This document shows positions 8,549 to 17,188 of a stretch of DNA of 47,481 nt, one piece after another. The first letter of the stretch is position 1. Each line of letters begins with the position of its first letter. Source of the DNA: Nitrobacter sp. 62-23 (lineage in GTDB: Bacteria; Pseudomonadota; Alphaproteobacteria; Rhizobiales; Xanthobacteraceae); contig NZ_MKSM01000083.1 in assembly GCF_001897285.1 (NCBI RefSeq), positions 1-47,481 on the forward strand, in the 5' to 3' direction. The notes beneath the pieces were generated by a model. The model saw only the letters and a list, made by a program, of their open reading frames with translations. It ran no database searches and was not told the DNA's origin. Made by a program: the position numbers and the translations under genes.

Positions 8549-10594
8549 TCAATCGTCGACCAGCGCCACGCCGATCGCGGCCAGACGGCGCGCGGCTCCT
8601 TCATGGTTTTGCCGCGCCGCCTGCCGATACCAGTGCGCCGCCGCGTCGCGGTCTTGAGCAACGCCGCTTCCCGACATCAACGCATCACCGAGCGCAACCT
8701 GCGCTGCCGCCATATCCTGCTCGGCCGCCTTCTCGAACCATTCGGCCGCCTTCTGTGGATCGGCCTCGCATCCCTGTCCCTTTCCAAGCATCACTGCGAA
8801 ATTGAATTGCGCGACCTTGTGCCCCTGGCGCGCCGCCGCTTCGTACCAGCTCGCACCCTGGGCTACATCCTTGGCGACGCCCGCGCCGGTGCAATACATC
8901 ACCGCGAGATGAAATTGCGCGCCCGCATGGTCGGCCTGCGCGGCTTTTGTCATCCATGCCGCCGCTGCCTTCGCATCGCTCATTGCGCTATTTTGATCGA
9001 GATACAGCAGCGCCAATGTGTACTGAGCCTCGACATGACCGGCACCAGCGGCGCGGGAGAACCACGGCACAGCGGCTTCGACATTTGCGGCACCGCCAAA
9101 CCTGCCCATTTCCAAAACACCGAGTTGAAACGCAGCCGGCGCATGGCCTGTTTGAGCCGCCTCGCTCAACAGCGAGCGCACCTGCTCAAGCCGTTCAGCC
9201 GGTCCTTCTTCTTGATGCAGCAGGAAAAGCGCATAAGACAACTTGGCGTCCGGGTCCCCTCCCGTGGCTGCCTTGCTGAGCCACTCTCCCGCGCGCTTGT
9301 GATCGCGCGGCACTCCGTTGCCCGCCGAATACAGCTTGCCGAGTTGCAACTGCGCGGCGCGGATGCCGCCTTCGGATGCGCGCTCAAACCACTCGATAGC
9401 GGCTTTCACGTTGCGTTCGACGCCGGAGCCGTTGAGATAGAAGATGGCGATGTTGAACGCGGCGGTCGCATGGCCATTGCCGGCCGCGCGCTCGAACCAT
9501 TTTGCAGCCTGACGGATATTCGGACCGACGCCGGTCCCCGTCGCGTAAAAGCGGCCCATGAAAAACTGCGCCTGCACGTCACCGCGCTCGGCTGCTTTTT
9601 CGTACCAGACGGCCGCTTCCCTCAAATCCGGTTCGGCGCCCGCGCCGTGCGAATAAAGATCAGCTAAAGCCTGGATTGCGGGAAAGTAGTCCTTGCGCGC
9701 CGCCTTGCGCAGCGCAGTTTCGGCCCGGTCGATATCCTTCGCAACGCCATGGCCTTTCAGACGCAAAAGGCCGATATTGTAGAGCGCGATCGCATCATCA
9801 TGCCTCGCAGCGTTATGGAACAGGCGCGCGGCTTCCGTCGGAGCCTCTGGCATGCCCGTTCCTTTTAGGTTCATGAACGCGAGCGCAACCTGTGCCCTAA
9901 CATGATCCCGTTCGGCCGCCTTGCGATACCAGCTTGCTGCCTGTTCGAAATCGACGGGAACGCCCTTGCCTTGATAATAGACGTCGCCAAGCGCGAATTC
10001 CGCGGCGGCGCAGTCCTGATCCGCCGCGGCCAGATACCATCCGAGCGCCGCATCAAGATCCTTCTTGCAACCGAGCCCCTCGCAATACATGTTGCCGAGA
10101 ACCGTCTGCGCTTCTGCTTTGCCTCCGTCGGCTGCAGCCGATATCCAGCCGAAGGCTGCCTCGACATCCCTTTCGACGCTCGTTCCATATGGAAATACGA
10201 GATGATGGAGGTCCGATGCTTTTTCGCCCAGCCGCACGGCGGAAGACATGCGCCACGTTTCGTGGCGATAAGGACCAAGCAGCGGCTTGTCCCCCTGCAG
10301 AAGGATCAAGCCAAGTTGAAACTGCGCCTCGACATTGCCGAGCTGCGCCGCCCAGTCGTACCATGCCACGGCATCTGGCACGTTCCTGACGACTCCCTCG
10401 CCCTTCACATAGAGCATCCCCATTCGGTAGCCTGCTTCGGCCTCGCCGGCCTCTGACGCCAGCTTCCAGCACCTGATCGCTTCCAGGTAACGACCGCGCT
10501 CATATGCAGCCACTCCCTGCTCGAAAGGACCGGCGCGGGGCATTACGGACACTGGACGAATCCAATCCAGAAACGATCGCGGTGAAAGCATCAT
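8549..10594 (-). CDS. Sel1-repeat (TPR-like) protein in the type I secretion operon
   Basis: Almost the whole 681-residue protein is built of about 36-residue Sel1 repeats of the form AQFxLGxxYxxGxGVxxDxxxAAxWYxKAAxxGHxxA, roughly 17 of them, from about residue 45 to the end. Sel1 proteins fold as alpha/alpha solenoids and act as scaffolds, often around envelope processes, exopolysaccharide or secretion. I see no signal peptide or membrane helix. Its ATG overlaps the stop of the HlyD gene by 4 nt (ATGA), so it is translationally coupled to a secretion adaptor. That suggests a role in assembling or regulating the exporter. The partner is unknown. Confidence 0.85.
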   Translation of the reverse strand: MMLSPRSFLDWIRPVSVMPRAGPFEQGVAAYERGRYLEAIRCWKLASEAGEAEAGYRMGMLYVKGEGVVRNVPDAVAWYDWAAQLGNVEAQFQLGLILLQGDKPLLGPYRHETWRMSSAVRLGEKASDLHHLVFPYGTSVERDVEAAFGWISAAADGGKAEAQTVLGNMYCEGLGCKKDLDAALGWYLAAADQDCAAAEFALGDVYYQGKGVPVDFEQAASWYRKAAERDHVRAQVALAFMNLKGTGMPEAPTEAARLFHNAARHDDAIALYNIGLLRLKGHGVAKDIDRAETALRKAARKDYFPAIQALADLYSHGAGAEPDLREAAVWYEKAAERGDVQAQFFMGRFYATGTGVGPNIRQAAKWFERAAGNGHATAAFNIAIFYLNGSGVERNVKAAIEWFERASEGGIRAAQLQLGKLYSAGNGVPRDHKRAGEWLSKAATGGDPDAKLSYALFLLHQEEGPAERLEQVRSLLSEAAQTGHAPAAFQLGVLEMGRFGGAANVEAAVPWFSRAAGAGHVEAQYTLALLYLDQNSAMSDAKAAAAWMTKAAQADHAGAQFHLAVMYCTGAGVAKDVAQGASWYEAAARQGHKVAQFNFAVMLGKGQGCEADPQKAAEWFEKAAEQDMAAAQVALGDALMSGSGVAQDRDAAAHWYRQAARQNHEGAARRLAAIGVALVDD

Positions 10595-11940
10595 GGTTCA
10601 CGCATAGCCTCGTGAATGCCCTTCAGCATTCCACCCAGCAGATACATCGCGACGGAACGCGTGCCGACATTAATATCGCCTTGCAGGGTCATGCCCGGAA
10701 TCAGACGGAAGTTGCCTGGCACGCCCTTGAAATTATATGCGTCCACCGAGCACCGCGCCTTGTAGTAGGTGTAGTCAAGCGGCTTGCCGTCATCGTCGGT
10801 TGTGAACGCGCCCTCGCTGATCCAGCGCACATTCCCGCTCGCCGTGCCGTGCTCCGCCGCATTGAAGGCGTCAACCTTGATGGTGCATGGGTCGCCGGCC
10901 CGGATAAACCCGACATCGCGCGAGGAAATCCTGATTTCCGCTTCGAGCTTGGTGTCGATCGGCATCAGCGTGATGAAGGGATCTCCCGGCTTGAGCACCG
11001 AGCCGACCGAAAGCCTCGCCATCGTCAGCACCACCGAGGGTTCGGCAGCTGTCCAGCGCACCAGGTTTTGATGCTTGAGCGCCTTTTCGTAGGTCGCCCT
11101 CGCTTCGTCGAGCTTGTTGCGCGTCGTCACCAGATCCTGGCTCAATTGCGCGAACCATTGCTGTTTGAAGGCATCGCGATCGGCGATGACGGATCCCAAG
11201 GTATTCTGCGCCACGATCAGGCCATTGTGCGTATTCTCCAGTGTCCGCAGCAATTCAAGCCGGGCGTCCTGGGAGACGTACATGTTGAGCTGCGATCCCG
11301 TGCCATGCTCCGCGAGCGTCGTGCGCATCTTCTCGATTTTTTCCAGAACATCGTCGCGCTGCCGATATCGGGCATCGTCGCCGCGAAGCTTCTCGATCGT
11401 TGCCTGGGTCTCCTTGATCTTCGACTCGAAGCTGTTGATCTGGGCGGTATACTGGGCCACGCGCTGTCCGTAGAGCGCTTTCTGCAGAGCTGCATATTTC
11501 TGGAAATCCGGGTCCGACTTGTTGGCGAATACGAGTGGCTTCTGATTCAACTCGGCCTCGTCCCGCGCCACCTGCGTCTCCAGGCTCGCGATCTGCAACT
11601 TCGCCTGCGTCAGGTCGGCGGAGGTGAAGGTTGCGTCAAGCGTGGCGAGCAGTTGACCCGTCTCCACCTGCTCGCCTTCGCGCACGTTGATCGTCTTGAT
11701 GATCGATGGATCCAGCGCCTGCAGGACATTGATATGACCGGCCGGCACGATATTGCCGGTCACGCTGGTGATGACGCGGTCGATCCGCGTCAGGCACAGG
11801 ATTGCGATAATCGAAACGAGGAATGCGGAAAGTACGAACAGCGTGGCACGCGTGGCCAGCGGCTCGGCCGCCTCCCGGATTGCATCGGTCTCCGACTGGA
11901 ATTGACGAACGGTCGCGAGCGCAGCCTGGCTATGGGACAA
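10591..11940 (-). CDS. HlyD-family type I secretion membrane-fusion protein
   Basis: Periplasmic adaptor that links an inner-membrane ABC exporter to a TolC-type outer-membrane channel. It has 449 residues with a short cytoplasmic N-terminus, one transmembrane helix at about 33-52 (ATLFVLSAFLVSIIAILCL), a lipoyl half (INVREGEQVETGQLLATLD), a long coiled-coil hairpin to about residue 290, then the second lipoyl and beta-barrel part ending in IPGMTLQGDINVGTRSV. The C-terminal PGM and G-D-I-N-V-G-T-R pattern is typical of HlyD/PrtE adaptors. The start overlaps the ABC gene by 11 nt and the end overlaps the Sel1 gene by 4 nt. No TolC gene lies in the window. Confidence 0.93.
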   Translation of the reverse strand: MSHSQAALATVRQFQSETDAIREAAEPLATRATLFVLSAFLVSIIAILCLTRIDRVITSVTGNIVPAGHINVLQALDPSIIKTINVREGEQVETGQLLATLDATFTSADLTQAKLQIASLETQVARDEAELNQKPLVFANKSDPDFQKYAALQKALYGQRVAQYTAQINSFESKIKETQATIEKLRGDDARYRQRDDVLEKIEKMRTTLAEHGTGSQLNMYVSQDARLELLRTLENTHNGLIVAQNTLGSVIADRDAFKQQWFAQLSQDLVTTRNKLDEARATYEKALKHQNLVRWTAAEPSVVLTMARLSVGSVLKPGDPFITLMPIDTKLEAEIRISSRDVGFIRAGDPCTIKVDAFNAAEHGTASGNVRWISEGAFTTDDDGKPLDYTYYKARCSVDAYNFKGVPGNFRLIPGMTLQGDINVGTRSVAMYLLGGMLKGIHEAMREP

Positions 11941-14164
11941 GGGTCGGGCTCCGGAGTTTCGGCCTGTCGCTGCGGACCGTCGGCGCGAGATGGGTGTTCT
12001 GCTGATACCAAAGCGAACTGTAGATATCGTTCCGCTCCAGCAACTCCGTGTGGCGTCCGATATCGTCGACCACTCCGCGGTCGAGCACGAGGATGGCGTC
12101 CGCCGCCGTCAGCGAGGACAACCGGTGGGAGATAATGATCAGCGTGCGGCCATTCGCTATCCGTGTGATGTTGCCGTTCACGATGGCTTCGCTGTCGGCG
12201 TCAAGCGCACTCGTGGCCTCGTCGAGAATGAGAATGGGTGGATCGACGATCAGCGCTCGCGCGATCGCAAGGCGTTGCCGCTGCCCTCCGGAAAGATTGG
12301 GCGATCCTTCATAGACACGGGTTTCATAACCGCGCGGCAGTTTGTCGATGAACTCCTCGGCGCCCGCCAGACGCGCCGCCTTGACGACGTCATCAAAAGT
12401 GGCGTCCGGCACGGCCGCACAAATGTTCTCGCGTATCGTTCCGCTAAAAAGAAAATTCTCCTGCAAAACGATGCCGACGTTCCTGCGTAGATGATCGACA
12501 TCGTATTCACGAACGTCGATCCCGTCGATCTTGATCAGCCCGTCGTAATCGGAATGCAATCGCTGCAGGAGTCGCGTGATCGTGGTCTTTCCGGAGCCGC
12601 TCTTGCCCATCACGCCGAGCGTCGTTCCCCGGTTTACTTCAAAGGAAACGCCATTCAGCGTCGGCGAGACGGCGCCCTTATATCTGAAGGTGACGTTTGA
12701 AAATTCCACCCTGCCCTCGATCGGCGAGCGGACGCCATGCCCGGAACGCCCCTCTTCGGCAGGCTGGTTCACGAGATTGCGGACGGTCGCGACCGCGCTC
12801 CGCGCTTCATCGTATTGATTGATCAACTGAGCCATCTGCATCAACGGCGCCGACACCCGCTGCGACAGCATCAGGAACGCAAATAGCGCTCCGATAAAAA
12901 CAGGGTCGCTGTTCGTCAGCGCGAGATAGACACCGACCGCATAGGAACCGCTCACCGCAAGCCGTTCCAGCGGTCGCACCACCGCCTGGATCGCGTTTCC
13001 GGTCATCCCTTCCGCCAATCTTGCCCTGGCGACCCGCGCAACCAGCACATCCCAGAAATGGCGCTGTCGCGCATCGAGCGCCAGCGATTTCACCGTTCGG
13101 ATGCCGTTGAGCGTTTGAACCAGAAACGCGCCCTGTTCGCCTTCCGCGACCAGGACTGCGTGTGACGCCTTGCGATATGCCGGCAGCATCAGGATCAACC
13201 ACCCGACAATCACCCCCGACAGCGCCAAAACGATCAGAGTCATGACCGGGCTGAAGAAAAACATCACGGGCAAAAAGAAAAACAGCGTCGTCGAATCCAG
13301 CAGCGTGCCGAACAACTGGCCCATCAGAAACGAGCGGATGCGGAACACTTCCCGGATGTCGCGCGCGACGAGGCCGACCGCCGTCTGCTCGAAATAGTCG
13401 ATGGGAAGATTGAGAACCTTTTCGAAGACGTAAGTGGACAGCTTGACGTCAAGCCTGGTTGTCAGTTGATGAACAAGGACTTGCCTGAGGAACGCGAACA
13501 TCGCTTCGAATGCGATGATGATCAGCATCGCAAGGCAAAGCACATAGAAGGTATTGTAAGCGTGATAGAAGAGCACCTTGTCCGACAGCAGGCGCCAGAA
13601 CATGATCGGCGCAAGGCCGAGAAGTCCAAGAACCAGCGCAGCGATCGCCACATCCCGGACAATGCGTCGCTCGCGAAATATCAATGCCGCGACAAGACCG
13701 AAACTAAACGGCTGGGTTTCGTCGGAGATATCGTAGTTGCGCTTGGCGAGAATGACATCCCCGGACCAGATATCCTCGAAACGCGGCCGATCAATCACAA
13801 GCAGCGCATCTTCCGCCGCGTTCGGGTCCCTCAACGCGACCCGCGTATTGTTGGCGTCACCATCAACGCGCAACAACACCATGTAGCTTCCATTGCGCAA
13901 ACCAACGATCGTCGGCAGCGCCTTTTTCAGATGAGAAAGCCCGTCCCAATCGAGTTGAACGTGCTTCGATCGCATGCCGGCCTTTTCGGCGCAGCGGACG
14001 AGCTGGCCGGGAAGCACCTCTTCGCCGCCGAGAAGATTGTCCTTGATGAGTTGCGTCGAGGTGAGATGCAGCCCGTGCTGCCGCGCGACGATGACCAGAC
14101 ATTCGAGTCCGGACGGAAGCAGCGGATCGATATCGGCACTCTCGGCGACGGATTGCGCGATCAT
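11930..14164 (-). CDS. type I secretion ABC transporter with degenerate C39-like domain
   Basis: Half-size ABC exporter of the HlyB/LapB type, 744 residues. Residues 1-140 form a C39-peptidase-like domain. Aligned with HlyB, the catalytic Cys position is Ser18 (LPSGLECL) and the His position is Tyr94 (NGSYMVLL), so it should be a non-cleaving C39-like domain (CLD) that binds substrate. The transmembrane domain spans about 160-445. The ATPase domain has Walker A GKSGSGKTT (520-528), signature LSGGQRQR (624-631), Walker B ILILDEA (644-650) and the H-loop His680. CLD-type exporters handle RTX proteins without leader cleavage, which fits the RTX gene at 15578. First gene of the operon. Confidence 0.94.
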   Translation of the reverse strand: MIAQSVAESADIDPLLPSGLECLVIVARQHGLHLTSTQLIKDNLLGGEEVLPGQLVRCAEKAGMRSKHVQLDWDGLSHLKKALPTIVGLRNGSYMVLLRVDGDANNTRVALRDPNAAEDALLVIDRPRFEDIWSGDVILAKRNYDISDETQPFSFGLVAALIFRERRIVRDVAIAALVLGLLGLAPIMFWRLLSDKVLFYHAYNTFYVLCLAMLIIIAFEAMFAFLRQVLVHQLTTRLDVKLSTYVFEKVLNLPIDYFEQTAVGLVARDIREVFRIRSFLMGQLFGTLLDSTTLFFFLPVMFFFSPVMTLIVLALSGVIVGWLILMLPAYRKASHAVLVAEGEQGAFLVQTLNGIRTVKSLALDARQRHFWDVLVARVARARLAEGMTGNAIQAVVRPLERLAVSGSYAVGVYLALTNSDPVFIGALFAFLMLSQRVSAPLMQMAQLINQYDEARSAVATVRNLVNQPAEEGRSGHGVRSPIEGRVEFSNVTFRYKGAVSPTLNGVSFEVNRGTTLGVMGKSGSGKTTITRLLQRLHSDYDGLIKIDGIDVREYDVDHLRRNVGIVLQENFLFSGTIRENICAAVPDATFDDVVKAARLAGAEEFIDKLPRGYETRVYEGSPNLSGGQRQRLAIARALIVDPPILILDEATSALDADSEAIVNGNITRIANGRTLIIISHRLSSLTAADAILVLDRGVVDDIGRHTELLERNDIYSSLWYQQNTHLAPTVRSDRPKLRSPTLVP

Positions 14165-14179
14165 GAAAACCCGGTCTGT

Positions 14180-14245
14180 TGTTATTACTTATCGAAGCGT
14201 ATGTATCATTCCAGCCTGAACGATAACATGCTCCCATCAATAACA
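14180..14245. promoter_or_regulatory. TGTTAT/ATAACA cluster upstream of the secretion operon
   Basis: Within 80 nt upstream of the ABC transporter start there is TGTTAT at 14180-14185 and ATAACA at 14223-14228 and 14240-14245, in an AT-rich tract. The same hexamer recurs in the intergenic regions of rfb, the GT gene, RTX/ParA and the HTH gene. The rest of the 14246-14523 interval shows no gene I can support. Confidence 0.35.
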
Positions 14246-14523
14246 TTAGACACAATAAAAGTGACGGAAACACGAACATTGGAGTGATAGCTGGACCTGC
14301 TGGCGGGGCGGCCCCATTGTTTCTCGTCGCCGGGCGGCGTAGCAGAGAAAGGCGTGAGCAGAAGCGCGCAGCAGCTTCTCTAGAAATTACGTAAAAACAA
14401 ATGGATAGCGTATTGAAGGCGATTCTGCTTTCGCCGGATGGCTCCAGACGGCTGGGTTTCGATGCCTCGCACCGCTGCTGAAATGCCCCCGTGGTGTTCG
14501 AAGACAAATCGGCAGAGCGCGGT

Positions 14524-14601
14524 CATAGCGTTTTCGAGCAAAGCTCGTCCTCGGGCTTGACCCGAGGATGGATACCGGCTTGCGTGAAGAAACGCGTCAA
14601 A
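14524..14601. repeat. intergenic repeat with nested palindrome
   Basis: The outer parts (14524-14543 and about 14570-14601) match the reverse complement of 33391-33445 (CATAGCGTTTTCGAGC ... ACGCGTCAAA). They are split by about 26 nt containing CCTCGGG-CTTGA-CCCGAGG (hairpin 14549-14567). The inner hairpin is a sequence I recall as common between genes in Bradyrhizobiaceae. One palindromic repeat thus appears inserted into another. It lies downstream of the methyltransferase gene. Confidence 0.6.
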
Positions 14602-14627
14602 TTAACAATTTAGGGTCGTTGACCGTT

Positions 14628-15251
14628 TCAGGCCACCACTTCCTGAAAGTTAAAGCCGCTTCCTAACAAAGCCTTCTTGATAGCCACGTCATCGGCCCCC
14701 GGCATCAGCGCCAATGCGCAGACCTCGAAATTTTCAGTCGCCACCGAGATGGTGGGAAAGCCCGCCATCAATAACAGATTTCCGAGCCGCTCGGCGGTGA
14801 ATCCGGTGCGATGGGCCATATGCACGTGGCCTTCCTCGATTGCGCGGGAATGGCCGTAGAGCATGTCGAGCGGCCTGATGGGGCCTGCCGGAGAATGATA
14901 GGCGACGGCTGCAATGCCTTGCGCGACGATAAAATGAGCGACGGCTTCGATATCCGGAGTCATCAGCAAGGCGAATCCGTCCGGCTTCAGGATCCGCTGG
15001 AACTGGCGCAGCGTGGGAAAAACGTCGTGCGCATAAAGGTGTTCAAGGACATGCGACGACCATATCACGTCGAACGACTGCGGCTCAAAAGACTTCTCGA
15101 GTTCGAGGACCGAACCGACGACATCGGGTTGGACGCCGGGATCGATGTCGAACCGCACTTCTTTCAGATCCTGCTCATGGATCATTCGAGCAATTCGCCG
15201 CGCTGGTCCAGGCCCGGAGCCCGCATTGAGCAGTTGCTTGATACCGGACAA
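14628..15251 (-). CDS. class I SAM-dependent methyltransferase
   Basis: The protein has 207 residues and a Rossmann-type methyltransferase domain: motif I is LLNAGSGPGPARRI, followed by the acidic strand end RFDIDPG, motif IV-like FDVIWSSHVLEHL and motif V-like ILKPDGFALLMTPD. This layout (Methyltransf_11-like) is common for enzymes that cap or modify surface glycans or lipids; the substrate is unknown. The start is TTG at 15251, supported by AGGAG 6 nt upstream. It sits between the RTX gene and the secretion transporter, all on minus, so modification of the exported product or of a linked glycan is plausible but inferred. Confidence 0.78.
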   Translation of the reverse strand: MSGIKQLLNAGSGPGPARRIARMIHEQDLKEVRFDIDPGVQPDVVGSVLELEKSFEPQSFDVIWSSHVLEHLYAHDVFPTLRQFQRILKPDGFALLMTPDIEAVAHFIVAQGIAAVAYHSPAGPIRPLDMLYGHSRAIEEGHVHMAHRTGFTAERLGNLLLMAGFPTISVATENFEVCALALMPGADDVAIKKALLGSGFNFQEVVA

Positions 15252-15401
15252 GATCGGCTCCTAACAACATCCGATCGGAGCTATCGGAAGCGAGTTGAAC
15301 GGCTCCGGCCGACCTACCATCATCCTATCGATGTGGCCTCACAAAGGCATAAATTGTCTTTCAAGGCGTCTTCATATCACGAATTCATTTTACTAAAATT
15401 G

Positions 15402-15416
15402 AAGCATGACATGCTT
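15402..15416. promoter_or_regulatory. perfect 7-bp palindrome upstream of the methyltransferase
   Basis: AAGCATG-A-CATGCTT is a perfect inverted repeat about 150 nt before the methyltransferase TTG start, in an AT-rich stretch. It could be an operator or a weak hairpin between RTX and methyltransferase genes. The rest of 15252-15524 holds no gene I can support. Confidence 0.3.
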
Positions 15417-15524
15417 TGACGCCTGGAAACGTCATTGCCGCATAGCCGCTTGAAAACGGCATCGTGCGTGCCTGACAAAGTAGGGGATGCGCCTCCACAC
15501 ATGACGGCGAAGCCGCCAAAAGCA

Positions 15525-15550
15525 AAAGCCCCGCCGGAAGGCGGGACTTT
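15525..15550 (-). terminator. rho-independent terminator after the RTX gene
   Basis: AAAGCCCCGCC (15525-15535), loop GGAA, GGCGGGACTTT (15540-15550): 10 of 11 pairs match. The hairpin lies 28 nt past the RTX stop, and read on minus it ends GGCTTTTGCTTTTGG. It would separate the abundant RTX transcript from the methyltransferase gene downstream. Confidence 0.75.
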
Positions 15551-15577
15551 CGCATGTTGCGTCCTTCAGCGGCCGAA

Positions 15578-16726
15578 CTACGAAAGTTTCGGCAGGGTGA
15601 CGATCTGATCGCTAAAGTGAAGATCCTCAACTCCACTGACCGCAATCGTCTGGTCATCGCTGAAGTGGAGCGTGTAAGTGTTCGTGCTCGAATCGACGCC
15701 GATCTTGTCTACGTCGAAGAACGAACGACCGGTGAAGTCGACGGTATCCTTGCCAGCGCCGCCGAAGATCGTATCGTTGCCATGATGCGTCTGGATATGG
15801 AAGGTGTCATTGCCGGCTCCTCCCTCCAGCGTCGAATTGGCACCCGAAGCGCCGCCGTCAACCAGCCAGAACTGGTCGTTGCCCGCACCGCCCTGCATGA
15901 CATCGCCTTGCACGCCAACCAGCGTGTCGTTTCCAGCGCCGCCGAGCAGCGTGCTGTGCCCCTGCACATTGCCGCCGGATCCTTGATCACCGCCGCCACC
16001 GGGTCCCTGACCACTACCCTGGTCATCTCCGTGACCATGACCGTGACCGTGACCGTGGCCATTGCCGTGCCCCTTGCCATGGTCATTCCCGTGCCCTTTG
16101 CCATGATCATCCCCATGGCCGTTGCCCTTTCCGAAGACCTGGTTGTCCGCGCTGGCAACACGCTGATTGGCATCGTGCGGCTGGCCTCCGCCGCCCGCGC
16201 CTGACGCCACCGCCCCCGACACCAGATAGTCGTTGCCCGCACCGCCGTCCAACGTGTCGTTACCGGTGCCTCCGAAGATGCTGTCATTACCGGCGCCGCC
16301 GAACAGCGAACTGTCACCGTGGCCTCCGCGGATCTCATCGTTGCCGCTGCCGCCATAGACCGTATCGTTGCCGCTATCATGCAGGTTGATGGTGTCCGAG
16401 CCCCTGCCCGCCGCGACGAATATGTCGTTGTCGCCTCCGTTCACGTCCAGCTTGGCGCTATGGTCATCCAGGATGATCGCTTTCAAGTTGGGATTCGTCT
16501 GGACGTTCGTCGATTGCGACACGTCCAAAATCTGAATGACCGGCGGAACCGGTCCGCCAGAAAACGGCCCCGACTGCAACCAACCCCTCGTGCTGTCATC
16601 GGTGTCGTGGAAGACACCGCTTTGTTCAAGCGAATCGATCAGCGCTGATCTTACGCCCGCCTCAATATTCCCGTTATGCTGGACGAAATGATCCAGTTCG
16701 GTCTTCGTTAAGTAGGAAACGGCCAT
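15578..16726 (-). CDS. RTX calcium-binding protein, probable type I secretion substrate
   Basis: Secreted protein of 382 residues. Two blocks of glycine-rich calcium-binding nonapeptides (GGxGNDxxx) lie at about 118-170 and 261-330, for example GGAGNDSIF, GGTGNDTLD and GGAGNDTFH. They fold as a parallel beta-roll when Ca2+ is met outside the cell. Between the blocks is a Gly/His/Asp-rich insert with ten His in residues 204-232. The C-terminus (SGVEDLHFSDQIVTLP) resembles uncleaved C-terminal secretion signals of RTX proteins. The N-terminal 100 residues match no family I recognise. No enzymatic domain is visible, so a structural, adhesin or metal-binding role is more likely than a protease or lipase. 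The exporter genes are 2.4 kb downstream. Confidence 0.88.
   Translation of the reverse strand: MAVSYLTKTELDHFVQHNGNIEAGVRSALIDSLEQSGVFHDTDDSTRGWLQSGPFSGGPVPPVIQILDVSQSTNVQTNPNLKAIILDDHSAKLDVNGGDNDIFVAAGRGSDTINLHDSGNDTVYGGSGNDEIRGGHGDSSLFGGAGNDSIFGGTGNDTLDGGAGNDYLVSGAVASGAGGGGQPHDANQRVASADNQVFGKGNGHGDDHGKGHGNDHGKGHGNGHGHGHGHGHGDDQGSGQGPGGGGDQGSGGNVQGHSTLLGGAGNDTLVGVQGDVMQGGAGNDQFWLVDGGASGANSTLEGGAGNDTFHIQTHHGNDTIFGGAGKDTVDFTGRSFFDVDKIGVDSSTNTYTLHFSDDQTIAVSGVEDLHFSDQIVTLPKLS
16013..16132 (-). repeat. low-complexity Gly-His-Asp coding repeat inside the RTX gene
   Basis: Codes for residues about 199-238, with ten His, most as GHG units. The DNA is a near-perfect 6-bp tandem repeat (CCGTGA/CCATGA on the plus strand around 16028-16062) with longer GHGNDHGK-type units beside it. 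Slippage here would change repeat number in steps of two residues without breaking the frame. The His spacing suggests Zn, Cu or Ni binding. Confidence 0.7.
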
Positions 16727-17188
16727 GGCACCCTCTGACTGGATTCCCCAAGATCTGTGGCGAAGCAGATACCTCGGTCGACGCCAATCGACGCTAATAT
16801 GCTGCGGCTCGAATGTGCTGTAGCTTGAAGCAGAACGAAACGGTCACGCCGTACGACAAAGACATCATCCCATTGTGTTAATGTTATGATGCACCGCGAC
16901 ATTTGTTATTCGTACGTTAATGTCGGGCGACGGATAGTGTCAAGGGTCAAATTCACGCGCTGTTAACGCACATTTGACTGATATTATCCCTGACGGGGTC
17001 GCACCGAGGGCGCCCACGCGTCCCCTGGGAGGATTATCCAGGTTGTTTTGCCGTTTTTTTGCTCGATCGAGCGGCGGATATTCGCAATTCGGGACCGAGG
17101 AACTCATGCGACGATTGCCAGGGCCCGGTTCGGGCTGATTGTTGATTTGTTATGATCGGTTAAGAGGGAGGTAACGCTGGCAGGTGTT
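16727..17188. promoter_or_regulatory. divergent RTX/ParA control region
   Basis: This stretch of 462 nt holds no gene I can support. It contains TGTTAT at 16882-16887 (in AATGTTATGATGC, 16880-16892, identical to 5115-5127), 16904-16909 and 17148-17153; a fourth copy at 17210-17215 lies within the longest ParA frame. It presumably carries the RTX promoter on minus and the ParA promoter on plus. GGGAGG at 17166-17171 is a possible ribosome binding site. Confidence 0.4.

Noticed and set aside
12491-14287. Long plus-strand open frames opposite the ABC transporter and adaptor genes (for example 13466-14287 and 10504-12135)
   Set aside because: They mirror the codon pattern of the clear minus-strand genes, have no motifs or ribosome binding sites, and are expected in GC-rich DNA.
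15578-16726. CRISPR-like array in the repeated part of the RTX gene
   Set aside because: The repeats are codon-phased GGxGND units and short GHG hexamers of variable length without unique spacers.
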